Below are positions 50,386 through 59,782 of a DNA stretch of 64,000 bases, in pieces. The translations under genes were made by a program, and so were the position numbers. Origin of the DNA: Erwinia psidii (GTDB taxonomy: Bacteria > Pseudomonadota > Gammaproteobacteria > Enterobacterales > Enterobacteriaceae); assembly GCF_003846135.1 (NCBI RefSeq), contig NZ_RHHM01000007.1:124001-188000 (forward strand). Direction: 5' to 3'. The notes under the pieces were generated by a model, which was not told the DNA's origin, did not search any database, and saw only the letters and a program-made list of their open reading frames with translations. Position 1 is the stretch's first letter; each line of letters begins with the position of its first letter.

Positions 50386-51488
50386 TCAACCGTCACCTCA
50401 GGCTCGACTGACAGCCCCAGCGGCAGCGGTCTGTTTGGATCCAGCCCTTCATCAATAACAATTTTCACCGGAACGCGCTGCACAATTTTCACAAAATTGC
50501 CGGTGGCGTTTTCAGCGGGAAAGGTGGAAAAGCGCGAGCCTGAACCCATTTGGATGCTGTCCACATGACCATGCAGCTTCCTGTCCGGCCAGGCATCGAT
50601 GGTTATCTCAACTTTGTTACCCGGCTTCATGCGGGAAAGCTGGGATTCGTTGAAGTTCGCCGTGATCCAAATCTGTGGCGACACCAGCGAGAACAGAGAA
50701 CTGCCCGCCTGTACCAGGGTGCCCACCTGCACATTACGTTTAGTAACAAACCCATCGTAAGGTGCACGTACTTCGGTATAAGAGAGATTCAGATTGGCGG
50801 TGTTCAGCTGTGCCTGCGCCTGCTGCACCTGCGACTGTCGCGCTTCCACATTGGTTTTTTGCTGACGGATTTGCAGTGCAATCTGCGAAGCGACCGCAAC
50901 CTGGGCTTTTGCGCTTTCCAGCTCGGCTTTGGCACTGCGGAGCTGCGCGCTGGCGGCATCAATGTTGCGCTGCGATGTGGCACGGGGATCGACACCACGC
51001 TGACGCTTATAATCTTCCTGTGCGTTAAGCAGGTTAGCCTCCGCTTTCGCCTGCTGAGCCAGGGCCTGATCTTTCTGTGCCGGATACTGAACCTGCGACA
51101 GCGACAGCTGAGCCTCTGCCTGATGCAACTGGGCTACCGCCAGGGCCAGCTGCGCCTGCGCCTGATCGCGCTGTGCACTGGCATCACGCGGGTCAATCAC
51201 CACCAGCAGGTCCCCTTTCTTCACCCGCTGATTATCGCCCACCAACAACTGGGTGACGTAACCGGATGCCTTGGGGGCGATAGTTACCGCATCTGCTTCG
51301 GTGAAAGCATCATCGGTGGATTCGATATTGCGGGTACTAAGCCAGAAGCAAAGCGCAATAATCAGGGTAATCAGCACAACGATTGCCAGGATCACCAGCG
51401 GTTTTTTACCGGGCCGCTGACGTTCAGATTGTTCAGAATTGTCCTGCTGCTGTTTATCATCAGGGTGGGAGGTTGAATGGTTGTCCAT
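50382..51488 (-). CDS. EmrA-type HlyD-family periplasmic adaptor
   Basis: Membrane-fusion protein of 368 aa: cytoplasmic polar N-tail, a single helix (about 30-50, PLVILAIVVLITLIIALCFWL), lipoyl half-motif DAVTIAPKASGYVTQLLVGDNQRVKKGDLL, a long Ala/Gln-rich coiled-coil hairpin (about 105-235), the second lipoyl half YTEVRAPYDGFVTKRNVQVG and a beta-barrel. First gene of the three-gene efflux operon. The start is ambiguous between two ATGs three codons apart; MDNHSTS is chosen. Confidence 0.9.
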   Translation of the reverse strand: MDNHSTSHPDDKQQQDNSEQSERQRPGKKPLVILAIVVLITLIIALCFWLSTRNIESTDDAFTEADAVTIAPKASGYVTQLLVGDNQRVKKGDLLVVIDPRDASAQRDQAQAQLALAVAQLHQAEAQLSLSQVQYPAQKDQALAQQAKAEANLLNAQEDYKRQRGVDPRATSQRNIDAASAQLRSAKAELESAKAQVAVASQIALQIRQQKTNVEARQSQVQQAQAQLNTANLNLSYTEVRAPYDGFVTKRNVQVGTLVQAGSSLFSLVSPQIWITANFNESQLSRMKPGNKVEITIDAWPDRKLHGHVDSIQMGSGSRFSTFPAENATGNFVKIVQRVPVKIVIDEGLDPNRPLPLGLSVEPEVTVE

Positions 51489-51604
51489 AGTTCTCATCAG
51501 TTTGCTGTGTAGGCGCGGCTGGCCCACAGATTTGCACAGCACTAACAATAAGACGTAAACTGACAAAATCCAGTATTACTTTACCAACCACCAGAATAAT
51601 TCTT

Positions 51605-52720
51605 TTACGCCGCATTTAATGCTAAAAGCAGTCCCCATCCCACCAGCACCGCCCAGACCAGCAACGGCAGGGAAAAGAGATGGAAATGCCACCAGATCGC
51701 GCGATCCTTCGCCATCCGCAATGCAATCAGATTGGCCAGAGAACCAGGCAACAGACCAAAACCACCAATATTTACCGCCCATGCCAACAGCGTGCTGGCA
51801 GGCAGGCTGTGAAGCAACAGTATCGTCGCCGGCACATTACTGATGACCTGTGACAGACCAATCGCCACCAGATAATGTGCGCCAGTGGGTAGCTGAGTAA
51901 TCTGCTGCAAAAGATGCTGAAGCGCCGGTATTTTTGTCAGCAGAAAGACATCAACAAACATAACGATAAACACCGCCAACAGGCTCCAGTCGATAGTCAG
52001 TAAAATCCGTCGCGCCATGACCAGCATGACCACGGCCACCGCCAGCAGTCCCCAGCCAGCAAACTTCAGCTCCAGGGCGACAATAAAAAGTACATACAGT
52101 AGCACGCTGGTGAACAGTAACGGGCGCCGCCAGCGCTCTGCCTGCCGATCGGATGAGAGTTCAATTTTACGACGGGGAAAGCAGATGAGGGTTAACAGCA
52201 TCAGGCTCAGGATCAGTACGGCCGCCAGTGGCAACATTTGCCAGACAAACCCACCAAAGCCCACTGCACCATGCCGCCACAGAAGAATATTTTGTGGATT
52301 GCCAATCGGCGTTAACAGTGAACCGGCATTGACCGCCAGCGCTTCAAAGATAATCAATCTGGAAAGGGGCAAATCTGAATACTGACGCAATGACAGCGTA
52401 AGTGGCACCAGAATAAACAGCGCCACATCATTGGTTAAAAAGGTGGAAAGCGCCGCCGCCGCCGCGACAAAAAACAGCGCCAGCCCTCGCTGATAATGAA
52501 AATGCTGCACCAGCCGTCGCCCCAACACATCAAAGTAACCGCTGGCTTCAATCGCCTTGGTCAGCATCAGCAGCCCACAGAGTGTCATCATGGTCTGCCA
52601 GTCAACGGCTCCGGGCAGTTCAGTCAGTGAAAATGGCGCAAAACAGGCCAGCAACAGGCCAAGTAACACTAACAGATGCAGAAAACGATCGTGCAGAAAG
52701 GATCTGAGCAAGGTTGTCAT
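51605..52720 (-). CDS. ybiR: YbiR family anion-transporter-like membrane protein
   Basis: A 371-aa membrane protein of the SLC13/ArsB-NhaD superfamily with about ten helices. Conserved with K-12 YbiR: SGYFDVLGRRLVQ, LSTFLTNDVALFILVPLT, FEALAVNAGSLLTPIGNPQNIL, GLSQVISNVPATILLL and NIGGFGLLPGSLANLIALRMAKDR. The two TN-x-P-type segments match the superfamily ion-binding regions. It follows mntR by 25 bp and is likely cotranscribed. The substrate is unproven. Confidence 0.92.
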   Translation of the reverse strand: MTTLLRSFLHDRFLHLLVLLGLLLACFAPFSLTELPGAVDWQTMMTLCGLLMLTKAIEASGYFDVLGRRLVQHFHYQRGLALFFVAAAAALSTFLTNDVALFILVPLTLSLRQYSDLPLSRLIIFEALAVNAGSLLTPIGNPQNILLWRHGAVGFGGFVWQMLPLAAVLILSLMLLTLICFPRRKIELSSDRQAERWRRPLLFTSVLLYVLFIVALELKFAGWGLLAVAVVMLVMARRILLTIDWSLLAVFIVMFVDVFLLTKIPALQHLLQQITQLPTGAHYLVAIGLSQVISNVPATILLLHSLPASTLLAWAVNIGGFGLLPGSLANLIALRMAKDRAIWWHFHLFSLPLLVWAVLVGWGLLLALNAA

Positions 52721-52745
52721 TTGAACTCACAGAAATCAGACAGTG

Positions 52746-53198
52746 TTATTGTCGGCTTTCATAAAACTGCTGAAAAATGGCCAGGGTCTCGTCGCTGACG
52801 TGATGCTCCAGCCCTTCGGCATCACGGCGCGCCGTATCCGGGCTTATTCCTAACGCCAGCAGGAAAGTTTCCACAATATAGTGGCGCTTGCGGCTCTCTT
52901 CAGCCAGCGCTTCACCCTCAGCGGTCAGAAAGACGCCGCGATAAGGGACCTGCTCAATCAACCCTCCGCCGGCCAGCCTTTTCAGCATTTTAGCCACGGT
53001 GGGCTGAGAGACACCAAGGCGTGCCGCCATATCAACCTGGCGGGCTTCACCAAACTCACGGATCAAATCAGAAATCAGCTCAACATAATCATCAATAAGC
53101 TCCCGGCGATGCGCTTCACGCACCTGGCGGAAACCTTCGACATGCTCTTCGATATCTTTCAGTGGCGTGGATACTGCCGTTTTTGCGCGACGACTCAT
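52746..53198 (-). CDS. mntR: manganese-responsive regulator MntR
   Basis: DtxR-family Mn(II)-dependent repressor/activator, 150 aa. A winged HTH ([26 protein letters not shown], about 55-80) is followed by a metal-binding/dimerisation domain ([15 protein letters not shown]). Close to K-12 MntR, with a shortened N-terminus. Divergent from mntS, whose upstream region carries a matching operator. Confidence 0.97.
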   Translation of the reverse strand: MSRRAKTAVSTPLKDIEEHVEGFRQVREAHRRELIDDYVELISDLIREFGEARQVDMAARLGVSQPTVAKMLKRLAGGGLIEQVPYRGVFLTAEGEALAEESRKRHYIVETFLLALGISPDTARRDAEGLEHHVSDETLAIFQQFYESRQ

Positions 53199-53313
53199 TC
53201 AGCTTCCTCATAATTATCACTGACGCACAGACACAGCCGCATCAACCTGGTGGTGCCATATTGTAAACGAAGCTCAAAGAAGCACAAATTTTCACGCAAC
53301 AGCACTGGCTATG

Positions 53314-53335
53314 AAGTATAGCCTGTGCTATATGT
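53314..53335. promoter_or_regulatory. MntR operator in front of mntS
   Basis: GTATAGC-CTGT-GCTATAT, an inverted repeat with the enteric MntR-box pattern (ATAGC-N4-GCTAT), about 30 bp upstream of the mntS ATG and between divergent mntR and mntS. The arrangement is the same as in E. coli, where Mn-MntR represses mntS. Confidence 0.8.
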
Positions 53336-53363
53336 GTGGATAAAGTGAACGGAGGGATTCACC

Positions 53364-53489
53364 ATGAACAAGCCAATTTTGTTGCGACTGCTCTGCCGGT
53401 CACCGTTTACTTTGCGGCTTCAGCTGCTGGAAATGCTGACCGCCAGGTCAGCTGTGCCACCAGACAGCCATAAAAAAATCCGCCACTGA
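53364..53489 (+). CDS. mntS: small manganese protein MntS (41 aa)
   Basis: A 41-codon frame with a strong ribosome site (GGAGGG, 8 bp before ATG). It translates to MNKPILLRLLCRSPFTLRLQ then LLEMLTARSA and a polar tail ending KKIRH. It shares the short basic pattern SPF-x-x-RL-x-LL-x-ML with E. coli MntS (42 aa). It also has the same location, divergent from mntR, with an MntR box upstream and a terminator at the end. MntS raises intracellular free manganese, probably by restraining MntP export. Sequence similarity alone is modest; the context makes the call. Confidence 0.82.
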   Translation: MNKPILLRLLCRSPFTLRLQLLEMLTARSAVPPDSHKKIRH

Positions 53490-53503
53490 GAGCGGATTTT
53501 TTT
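53472..53503. terminator. bidirectional terminator shared by mntS and ompX
   Basis: AAAAAATCCGC and GCGGATTTTTT form the stem with flanking A and T tracts on both sides. It overlaps the last codons of mntS and lies 33 bp past the ompX stop on the other strand. Confidence 0.9.
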
Positions 53504-53535
53504 CTGCCAGCCGGAGCTGGCAAAGCCGGAGCTGC

Positions 53536-54048
53536 TTAGAAGCTGTAACCTACGCCAGCAATCCAGGTGCCAACGTCAACGCTACGAATGCGGCTCTGCT
53601 CATAGCCAACGTCCAGTGCAACGTTTTCGATGCCTGGGTTGAACTGCATACCTGCACCATAAGAGAAGCCAACATCGCTGTTATCCGATTTGTTACGATC
53701 GATGCTGTTAGCCTGGTACTTGCCGTAACCGATACCGACCACGCCGTAGATGCTTGCCCAGTCGTTCAGACGGAACGCAGGACCACCGGTCACACCGTAG
53801 TACTGAGCTTTGTTGTATACGCCGGCATCGCTGTTGTTTTTAGCGGTGTAAGTCAAAGAACCGATCCAACCCAGTGGGTTGCTACCGTCTTCATAACGGT
53901 ATTTCAGGTTGAAACCGTTAGCTTTGTTCATTACGCCCTGCATATCGCTCTGAGCGTAGCCACCGGAAACAGTGCTTTGTGCCATTGCTGAACCAGCAGT
54001 TAAGGCCAGCACACAAGCCAAAGCGGAAAGACATGCAATTTTTTTCAT
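53536..54048 (-). CDS. ompX: outer-membrane protein OmpX
   Basis: Eight-stranded beta-barrel of the Ail/Lom family, 170 aa (K-12 171). Signal peptide MKKIACLSALACVLALTAGSAMA; mature STVSGGYAQSD; barrel ending WIAGVGYSF with terminal Phe. Start behind GAGGTGG; a longer open frame upstream is not coding. No MntR site is needed for it; the shared terminator separates it from mntS. Confidence 0.97.
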   Translation of the reverse strand: MKKIACLSALACVLALTAGSAMAQSTVSGGYAQSDMQGVMNKANGFNLKYRYEDGSNPLGWIGSLTYTAKNNSDAGVYNKAQYYGVTGGPAFRLNDWASIYGVVGIGYGKYQANSIDRNKSDNSDVGFSYGAGMQFNPGIENVALDVGYEQSRIRSVDVGTWIAGVGYSF

Positions 54049-54399
54049 AACCACCTCAAATGTGAAAATATTTATTCTCCTGACAACCCTGAAAATATAA
54101 CAAAAATCAGAAAGAAACTCTGCCCCGATTTTGTTGTCCAACACAAAGTTTGGTGTAACAGGACGTTAATGAAGTTTCGTATGTCATTATTTTAACTTAT
54201 ATTTTGAGAGTTCAATCCAGTTTGAATGAGAATGTAAAAAAATGTTCATCAGGAAAATTCCTAATTGATATTGACGCTTCTTTACTAAAAAAAGCCTGTT
54301 TCTGACTTTTTTTCAGCTGATCCGAACCGTTTGTCTGCGCTCTCCGTTACACTGTAGACATATTTCTGCCAATGGAAAAAAATAAGGTTGGTCTACAGG
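54049..54399. other. ompX-rhtA divergent spacer
   Basis: 351 bp, AT-rich, with the long ompX leader and two divergent promoters expected. No gene seen. Confidence 0.65.
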
Positions 54400-55293
54400 A
54401 TGTTATCTTCTTCACGTTCCCCACTTTGGCTGTCTGTTCTGGTTTTGCTCATCGCCATGACCTCAATTCAGGGCGGTGCTGCACTGGCTAAAACCCTCTT
54501 CCCCGTTGTCGGCGCACCGGGTATAACCGCACTGCGATTAGGGCTGGGTACGATAATCCTTTGTATTATCTTCAGGCCCTGGCGTTTACGTTTTCACCGT
54601 CAACAACTTCTGCCACTGCTATTTTATGGTGTTGCCCTGGGCGCGATGAACTACTCCTTTTATCTGGCGATCCGCACGGTTCCGTTGGGTGTTGCGGTGG
54701 CGCTGGAATTTGTCGGACCACTGACACTGGCACTGGCAGGTTCACGCCGACCGTTGGATTTTGTCTGGGTATTAATGGCATTGTGCGGACTGTGGTTTTT
54801 GCTACCGCTGGGAAATAACATTTCCAGCATTGACCCTCACGGTGCATTGCTGGCGCTCCTCGCGGGTGCCTTTTGGGCAGTTTATATTTTGTGCGGCCAG
54901 CGCGCCGGTGCCGGGCATGGCCCGGCGACAGTGGCGGTCGGTTCACTGATCGCCTCACTGATTTTCGTTCCTCTCGGGCTGGTTTTTGCCAGCAGTAGCG
55001 TCTGGAGCCTGTCGCTGTTGCCTGCTGCACTGGGGATTGCTTTGCTCTCCAGCGCGCTGCCCTACTCGCTGGAAATGGTGGCGCTTACCCGCCTGCCGGC
55101 CAGAGTTTTTGGCACGTTGATGAGTCTGGAACCAGCACTGGCGGCACTTTCTGGCATGCTGTATCTGGGGGAAATGCTGACACTGGTACAGTGGCTGGGA
55201 TTACTGGCCGTGGTGATCGCCTCCGCCGGTTCGACGCTGACCATGCGACCAGCTAAAACGACAGTTGCTCCGGTCAGTGAGTCGCAGGAATGA
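54400..55293 (+). CDS. rhtA: threonine/homoserine exporter RhtA
   Basis: DMT-superfamily (EamA) inner-membrane exporter of threonine and homoserine, 297 aa with ten helices. Collinear with K-12 RhtA: MTSIQGGAALAKTLFPVVGAPG, RPWRLRF, AVALEFVGPL, GQRAGAGHGPATVAVGSLIASL, SSALPYSLEMVALTRLPARVFGTLMSLEPALAALSG. A TTG four codons upstream is in frame but the ATG fits homology better. Confidence 0.96.
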   Translation: MLSSSRSPLWLSVLVLLIAMTSIQGGAALAKTLFPVVGAPGITALRLGLGTIILCIIFRPWRLRFHRQQLLPLLFYGVALGAMNYSFYLAIRTVPLGVAVALEFVGPLTLALAGSRRPLDFVWVLMALCGLWFLLPLGNNISSIDPHGALLALLAGAFWAVYILCGQRAGAGHGPATVAVGSLIASLIFVPLGLVFASSSVWSLSLLPAALGIALLSSALPYSLEMVALTRLPARVFGTLMSLEPALAALSGMLYLGEMLTLVQWLGLLAVVIASAGSTLTMRPAKTTVAPVSESQE

Positions 55294-56471
55294 CCTTCAG
55301 GCTGGGTATAACATACTGGTATAATTAATTTAACTCTGCATCATCAACCTTGTATCTCACAGGTTGCCACTTCGCTAACATTCCGTTCACGGCAAGAAAT
55401 GCGGCAGAACGGTGGCTGCCACCACGATGCAGCCACCACCCAATGCCGGATTTTCCGATTGGCTGCCCGTTTTGGCATGGCTGTTTCCCTCTCCGACGGT
55501 GCTTCACACCAATAATTTTACGCACTAAACCAGGCAGCGCTTGCAGGGCACAGCTCCGTGCCGAAGTTTTAAGGATTGCGCCCTGTGTCACATGAACAGA
55601 ATAACAACACTTTCAGCTCATGCCGCCGGTTTATTTCTGTTTTTAATCCCTGTAACGCGGTATGAAATGACAACGGCCGCGACCGTGCTGCCAGTCAGAC
55701 AGGCACTGCGTCGGTGGATACTTTTTTAAAATTAAATCCATGGCAATTCGGATTACCATTACCCTTGTGACCGGTCTGATTAACGGTATCTTGTTACATA
55801 GTCTGAATAATAAATTATTATCAGCCAGCTGATAAACCGCAAAAAAAATATTCAACGAAAGTTAAATGCGTATTATCAGGATATGATTTTTTGCTTTGAC
55901 GGAATACGCCTCTGAAATACCCCCCAACAGGCACTGTATTATCTGTGAATCAGCGGGTAAAAAATAGAAAAATATTAATGAAACAAGACCGTTTTATGGT
56001 GATTTTCTCACAACATCAGGGTTCACCGCTTTCCTGCAGGCTATTCTCCCGGCAATTAAATTAAACGCGGTATTGATATCACAGTAATTATGCGTAACTG
56101 TGTCAGTTACCTGCCGGTGCCCGTTCTGGAATAGTGCCAACGAGGCAGCAAACACTTATAAGGGCAATTTTACAATTATTTATCATGGTATTTTCTGCGA
56201 AGCAGCATAACGAATGGGACAGGCTTTGGTTGCCATGCCCTCATCACCGCAGCCAGTCGCATGGTGTCGATTCTCAGCTGGCAGCGGGACATAAACAAAG
56301 TGATATGACCCAGCACATGTAACCGTTCCGCTCAGTTTCGTTAATTAATCACACTGCTGACGTCATTTTTATCGTTTTATCATCATATAGTTATTAACTG
56401 GAAGGAAAAATATTTTTAAGCAACCGCCCGATAACACCACAAATCAGTCAAATGCCGGGAAAAATTAAGTG

Positions 56472-56490
56472 ATAATTCTTATCATTATTA
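56472..56490. promoter_or_regulatory. candidate Fur box upstream of dps
   Basis: GATAATTCTTATCATTATT matches 15 of 19 positions of the classical Fur box (GATAATGATAATCATTATC), about 150 bp before the dps start. Iron control of dps is not standard in E. coli. Confidence 0.5.
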
Positions 56491-56591
56491 TTTACATTGC
56501 TCAATAAGTCAGAGTTTTTTTACAGAAAATTCAAAGAGAAATGCTATTCGACCAATAGGCAGTAACTTTACAGCAGAATTAAAAACCAGTG

Positions 56592-56601
56592 CTATACTTA
56601 A
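56592..56601 (+). promoter_or_regulatory. dps promoter -10 region
   Basis: CTATACTTAA with C directly before TATACT, the RpoS-preferred form also present at E. coli dps, 44 bp upstream of the ATG. No strong -35 is seen. Confidence 0.6.
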
Positions 56602-56641
56602 TTTCTCTTTTCAGGACAACGTTTATTATGAGGACAAAACC

Positions 56642-57145
56642 ATGAGTACCGCTAAACTGGTTAAAACGAAATCTTCTGATTTGATTTACACCCGTAACAA
56701 CGTGGCTGACGATGAGAAAAGAGCCACCATTGAGGTGCTCAACCGTCTGGTTACGGAATTTATCGACTTATCCCTGATTACTAAGCAGGCGCACTGGAAT
56801 ATGCGCGGCGCAAACTTCATCGGTGTCCATGAAATGCTGGATGGCTTTCGCACCGCCATCACTGACCACCAGGACACCATCGCTGAACGCGTGGTGCAGC
56901 TGGGCGGTGTTGCGCTGGGTACCACTCAGGTCGTTAATGACAGAACGCCACTGAAAAGCTATCCACTTAATATTCACACCGTGCAGGATCATCTTAAGGC
57001 TCTGGCGGAACGTTATGCCGTGGTCGCCAATGACACCCGTAAAGCGATCGGTGAAGTGGAAGACGAAGATACGGCAGATATCTTTACCGCCGCATCACGG
57101 GATCTGGATAAATTCCTGTGGTTTATCGAATCCAATATTGAATAA
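56642..57145 (+). CDS. dps: DNA protection during starvation protein Dps
   Basis: Ferritin-like dodecamer that binds DNA and oxidises Fe(II) with H2O2. It has 167 aa, the K-12 length. The inter-subunit ferroxidase ligands H51, D78 and E82, plus H63 and D67, are all present. The Lys-rich N-terminal tail ([10 protein letters not shown]) used for DNA binding is intact. Strong RBS (GAGGAC). Confidence 0.98.
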   Translation: MSTAKLVKTKSSDLIYTRNNVADDEKRATIEVLNRLVTEFIDLSLITKQAHWNMRGANFIGVHEMLDGFRTAITDHQDTIAERVVQLGGVALGTTQVVNDRTPLKSYPLNIHTVQDHLKALAERYAVVANDTRKAIGEVEDEDTADIFTAASRDLDKFLWFIESNIE

Positions 57146-57151
57146 TGCCCC

Positions 57152-57219
57152 GACAGGCCCCCCACAGTGGCCTGTCATCAAATTTTCGACGGCAGAGGAT
57201 AAATATTCTCTGTCGTCGA
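57152..57219 (+). terminator. tandem hairpins after dps
   Basis: First stem GACAGGCC/GGCCTGTC (57152-57176), then TCGACGGCAGAG/CTCTGTCGTCGA (57186-57219). T tracts are moderate (AAATTTTC between them). Likely the dps terminator. Confidence 0.6.
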
Positions 57220-57449
57220 GGATTTATTGTCTCACCATTGCCGTTTTTTATACCCAAAGCCGCCTTTATCTATTCAACCCTGCCCAGCCCTGGGCAAAAA
57301 ATATCTCTTTATTTTGTTCCTGGCTACGACGCATTTGCACCGTAGTGAAATCCACGCAGGCGTCTCTTACGGTACAAAACACTTCCTTCGCCAGCCTATT
57401 TCAGAGGAAAATTGACTTAAAGTGCGATTTTAAATATATTCCGAAGCAA

Positions 57450-57465
57450 TGGCATAATTTTTTCA
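57450..57465 (+). promoter_or_regulatory. candidate sigma-54 promoter of glnHPQ
   Basis: TGGCATAATTTTTTCA keeps the -24 GG and correct spacing to a C at -12, but the -12 GC reads TC. It lies about 58 bp before glnH, and E. coli glnH has an NtrC-dependent sigma-54 promoter in this position. NtrC half-site-like TGCACC (near 57330) and GGTGCC (near 57487) flank it. Confidence 0.4.
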
Positions 57466-57522
57466 TATGGACAATGACATTCAATTGGGTGCCATTCCTG
57501 CTTGATATATAAGGATAAAATA

Positions 57523-58269
57523 ATGAATTCGATTGTGAAATGCTCTCTTGCAGCGCTGACGCTGGCGTTTGCCCTCTCTTCCTCTGCCGCAGAAAAAAAA
57601 CTCGTTGTTGCAACAGATACCGCTTTTGTCCCTTTTGAATTTAAGCAGGATGGTAAATATATTGGTTTTGATGTCGATCTGTGGGATGCAATCGCCCGGG
57701 AGCTGAATATCGATTACACCCTCAAACCAATGGATTTCAGCGGTATTATTCCGGCCCTGCAAACCCGTAATATCGACGTGGCAATGGCAGGTATTACTAT
57801 TACCGACGAGCGTAAAAACGCCATTGACTTCTCTGATGGCTATTACAAAAGTGGCCTGCAGGTGATGGTTAAAGCCAATAACGATAGAATTAAAAGCATT
57901 GATGATCTGAATGATAAAGTGGTGGCGGTGAAGAGTGGCACCGGTTCCGTTGACTATGCAAAACAGCACATTAAGACGAAAAGTTTGCGTCAGTTCCCAA
58001 ATATCGATAATGCTTATATGGAACTGGGTACCGGCCGTGCAGATGCCGTGCTGCACGATACGCCAAATATTCTTTATTTTATTCAGACAGCTGGCAAAGG
58101 CCAGTTCAAAGCAGTAGGTAAATCACTGGAAGCCCAGTACTACGGTATCGCCTTCCCGAAAGGCAGCGATGACCTGCGGGAAAAAGTGAACGGCGCCCTG
58201 AAAAAACTGCATGAAAACGGCACCTATAACGCACTGTATAAAAAATGGTTTGGCGCTGAACCTGAATAA
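57523..58269 (+). CDS. glnH: glutamine ABC transporter periplasmic binding protein GlnH
   Basis: SBP family 3 glutamine receptor, 248 aa, signal peptide [23 protein letters not shown]. Pocket segments of K-12 GlnH are kept: [41 protein letters not shown]-like [35 protein letters not shown]. Start follows AAGGA at 7 bp. Confidence 0.97.
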   Translation: MNSIVKCSLAALTLAFALSSSAAEKKLVVATDTAFVPFEFKQDGKYIGFDVDLWDAIARELNIDYTLKPMDFSGIIPALQTRNIDVAMAGITITDERKNAIDFSDGYYKSGLQVMVKANNDRIKSIDDLNDKVVAVKSGTGSVDYAKQHIKTKSLRQFPNIDNAYMELGTGRADAVLHDTPNILYFIQTAGKGQFKAVGKSLEAQYYGIAFPKGSDDLREKVNGALKKLHENGTYNALYKKWFGAEPE

Positions 58270-58345
58270 TCTTTTGTGTTGACTTCGCAGGCTTTGCGCC
58301 CGCTTTTGTCGATGCCTTAAATATTTTTGAACCGGAGAAACAATA

Positions 58346-59005
58346 ATGCAGTTTGACTGGAGCGCTATCTGGCCTTCAATTCCAGCCCTGCTCGAAGGTG
58401 CAAGGCTGACGCTGTGGATTTCAGTGCTGGGCCTGATTGGCGGCCTGCTCATTGGCCTGCTGGCGGGCTTTGCCCGCGCCTATGGCGGCTGGCTTTCCCG
58501 CAATATCGCCCTGGTGTTTATCGAACTGATCCGGGGAACCCCTATTGTTGTGCAGGTGATGTTTATCTACTTCGCTCTGCCCATGGCCTTCAACAGCCTC
58601 AGGATAGATCCTTTCAGTGCCGCAGTGGTCACCATTATGATCAATTCCGGCGCTTATATTGCGGAAATCACCCGCGGGGCCGTTCTGTCAATCAACAAGG
58701 GGTTCCGTGAGGCGGGTCTTGCTCTGGGACTGTCCCGCGGTGAAACCCTGCGCTATGTGATCATGCCTCTGGCCCTTCGCCGTATGCTGCCCCCATTGGG
58801 TAATCAGTGGATCGTCAGTATTAAAGACACATCGCTGTTTATTGTGATCGGCGTGGCCGAACTGACCCGCCAGGGCCAGGAAATTATTGCCGGTAACTTC
58901 CGTGCGCTGGAAATATGGAGCGCCGTGGCCGTTATCTATCTGATTATCACGCTGGTACTGAGCTTTATTCTGCGCCGCATTGAAAGAAGGATGAAAATCC
59001 TGTGA
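58346..59005 (+). CDS. glnP: glutamine ABC transporter permease GlnP
   Basis: Inner-membrane permease, 219 aa, five helices. [44 protein letters not shown] loop [27 protein letters not shown]. Stop overlaps the glnQ GTG start. Confidence 0.97.
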   Translation: MQFDWSAIWPSIPALLEGARLTLWISVLGLIGGLLIGLLAGFARAYGGWLSRNIALVFIELIRGTPIVVQVMFIYFALPMAFNSLRIDPFSAAVVTIMINSGAYIAEITRGAVLSINKGFREAGLALGLSRGETLRYVIMPLALRRMLPPLGNQWIVSIKDTSLFIVIGVAELTRQGQEIIAGNFRALEIWSAVAVIYLIITLVLSFILRRIERRMKIL

Positions 59006-59724
59006 TTGAATTTAAAAATGTTAGTAAGCATTTTGGCCCGACCCAGGTATTACATAATATCGATCTGACTATCAACGAAGGTGAAGTCGTGGTCATTATC
59101 GGCCCTTCAGGCTCCGGCAAATCCACCCTTTTACGTTGCATTAACAAACTCGAAGAGATCTCCAGCGGCGAGCTGATTGTGGATGGTCTGAGGGTCAACG
59201 ATCCAAAGGTTGATGAGCGCCTTATTCGCCAGGAAGCAGGGATGGTGTTCCAACAGTTTCATCTTTTTCCACAGATGACCGCGCTGGACAACGTGGCATT
59301 CGGTCCGATCCGGGTCCGTGGTGCAAAGAAAGAGGATGCGCAACGGCTGGCAAAAGAACTGCTGGGCAAAGTCGGTCTGGCTGAACGCGCTCATCATTTT
59401 CCTTCTGAATTATCGGGAGGACAGCAACAGCGCGTGGCAATAGCCAGAGCGCTGGCGGTGAAACCCAGGATGATGTTATTTGACGAGCCAACGTCAGCCC
59501 TCGACCCGGAACTGCGTCATGAGGTGCTGAAAGTAATGCAGGATCTGGCGGAAGAAGGCATGACGATGGTGATCGTGACCCATGAAGTTGGCTTTGCAAA
59601 GAAAGTGGCCTCACGACTGATCTTTATCGACAAAGGGCGTATTGCTGAAGACGGTCACCCGGATCGGCTGATTGATGACCCTCCGAGCGATCGTCTGCGG
59701 GAATTTTTGCAGCATGTTTCTTAA
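59002..59724 (+). CDS. glnQ: glutamine ABC transporter ATP-binding protein GlnQ
   Basis: ATPase of the glutamine importer, 240 aa, start GTG. Walker A GPSGSGKS (34-41), Q-loop [12 protein letters not shown], signature [15 protein letters not shown], Walker [16 protein letters not shown]-loop [11 protein letters not shown]. Last gene of glnHPQ. Confidence 0.98.
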   Translation: MIEFKNVSKHFGPTQVLHNIDLTINEGEVVVIIGPSGSGKSTLLRCINKLEEISSGELIVDGLRVNDPKVDERLIRQEAGMVFQQFHLFPQMTALDNVAFGPIRVRGAKKEDAQRLAKELLGKVGLAERAHHFPSELSGGQQQRVAIARALAVKPRMMLFDEPTSALDPELRHEVLKVMQDLAEEGMTMVIVTHEVGFAKKVASRLIFIDKGRIAEDGHPDRLIDDPPSDRLREFLQHVS

Positions 59725-59731
59725 ATAAACG

Positions 59732-59761
59732 GCCTGTCCGGGATCCTCCGGTCAGGCTTGT
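59732..59761 (+). terminator. hairpin after glnQ
   Basis: GCCTGTCCGG and CCGGTCAGGC pair (one T-T mismatch) around GATCCT, followed by TTGTT. Seven bases past the glnQ stop; probably the operon terminator although the T tract is poor. Confidence 0.6.
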
Positions 59762-59782
59762 TCGGCGGCTGGCGTTGTCGCC

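Larger units (their letters stand above)
55294..56641. other. 1.3-kb AT-rich region without a recognised gene (rhtA-dps)
   Basis: Several short open frames occur on both strands (the longest about 80-90 codons near 55330-55590, open on both strands). None has a good ribosome site with recognisable homology, so I list no gene. The final 200 bp carry the dps control region. In K-12 the rhtA-dps gap is far shorter, so this stretch is an insertion or decayed DNA. Confidence 0.5.
57146..57522. other. dps-glnH spacer
   Basis: 377 bp with tandem hairpins after dps and a candidate sigma-54 promoter for glnH; a few short open frames are not convincing. Confidence 0.65.

Noticed and set aside
55325-55595. 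Overlapping 80-90 codon frames on both strands after rhtA
   Set aside because: They start at non-ATG codons, have unusual Cys/His/Trp-rich or basic composition and no recognisable family; only one strand could be real and neither is supported.
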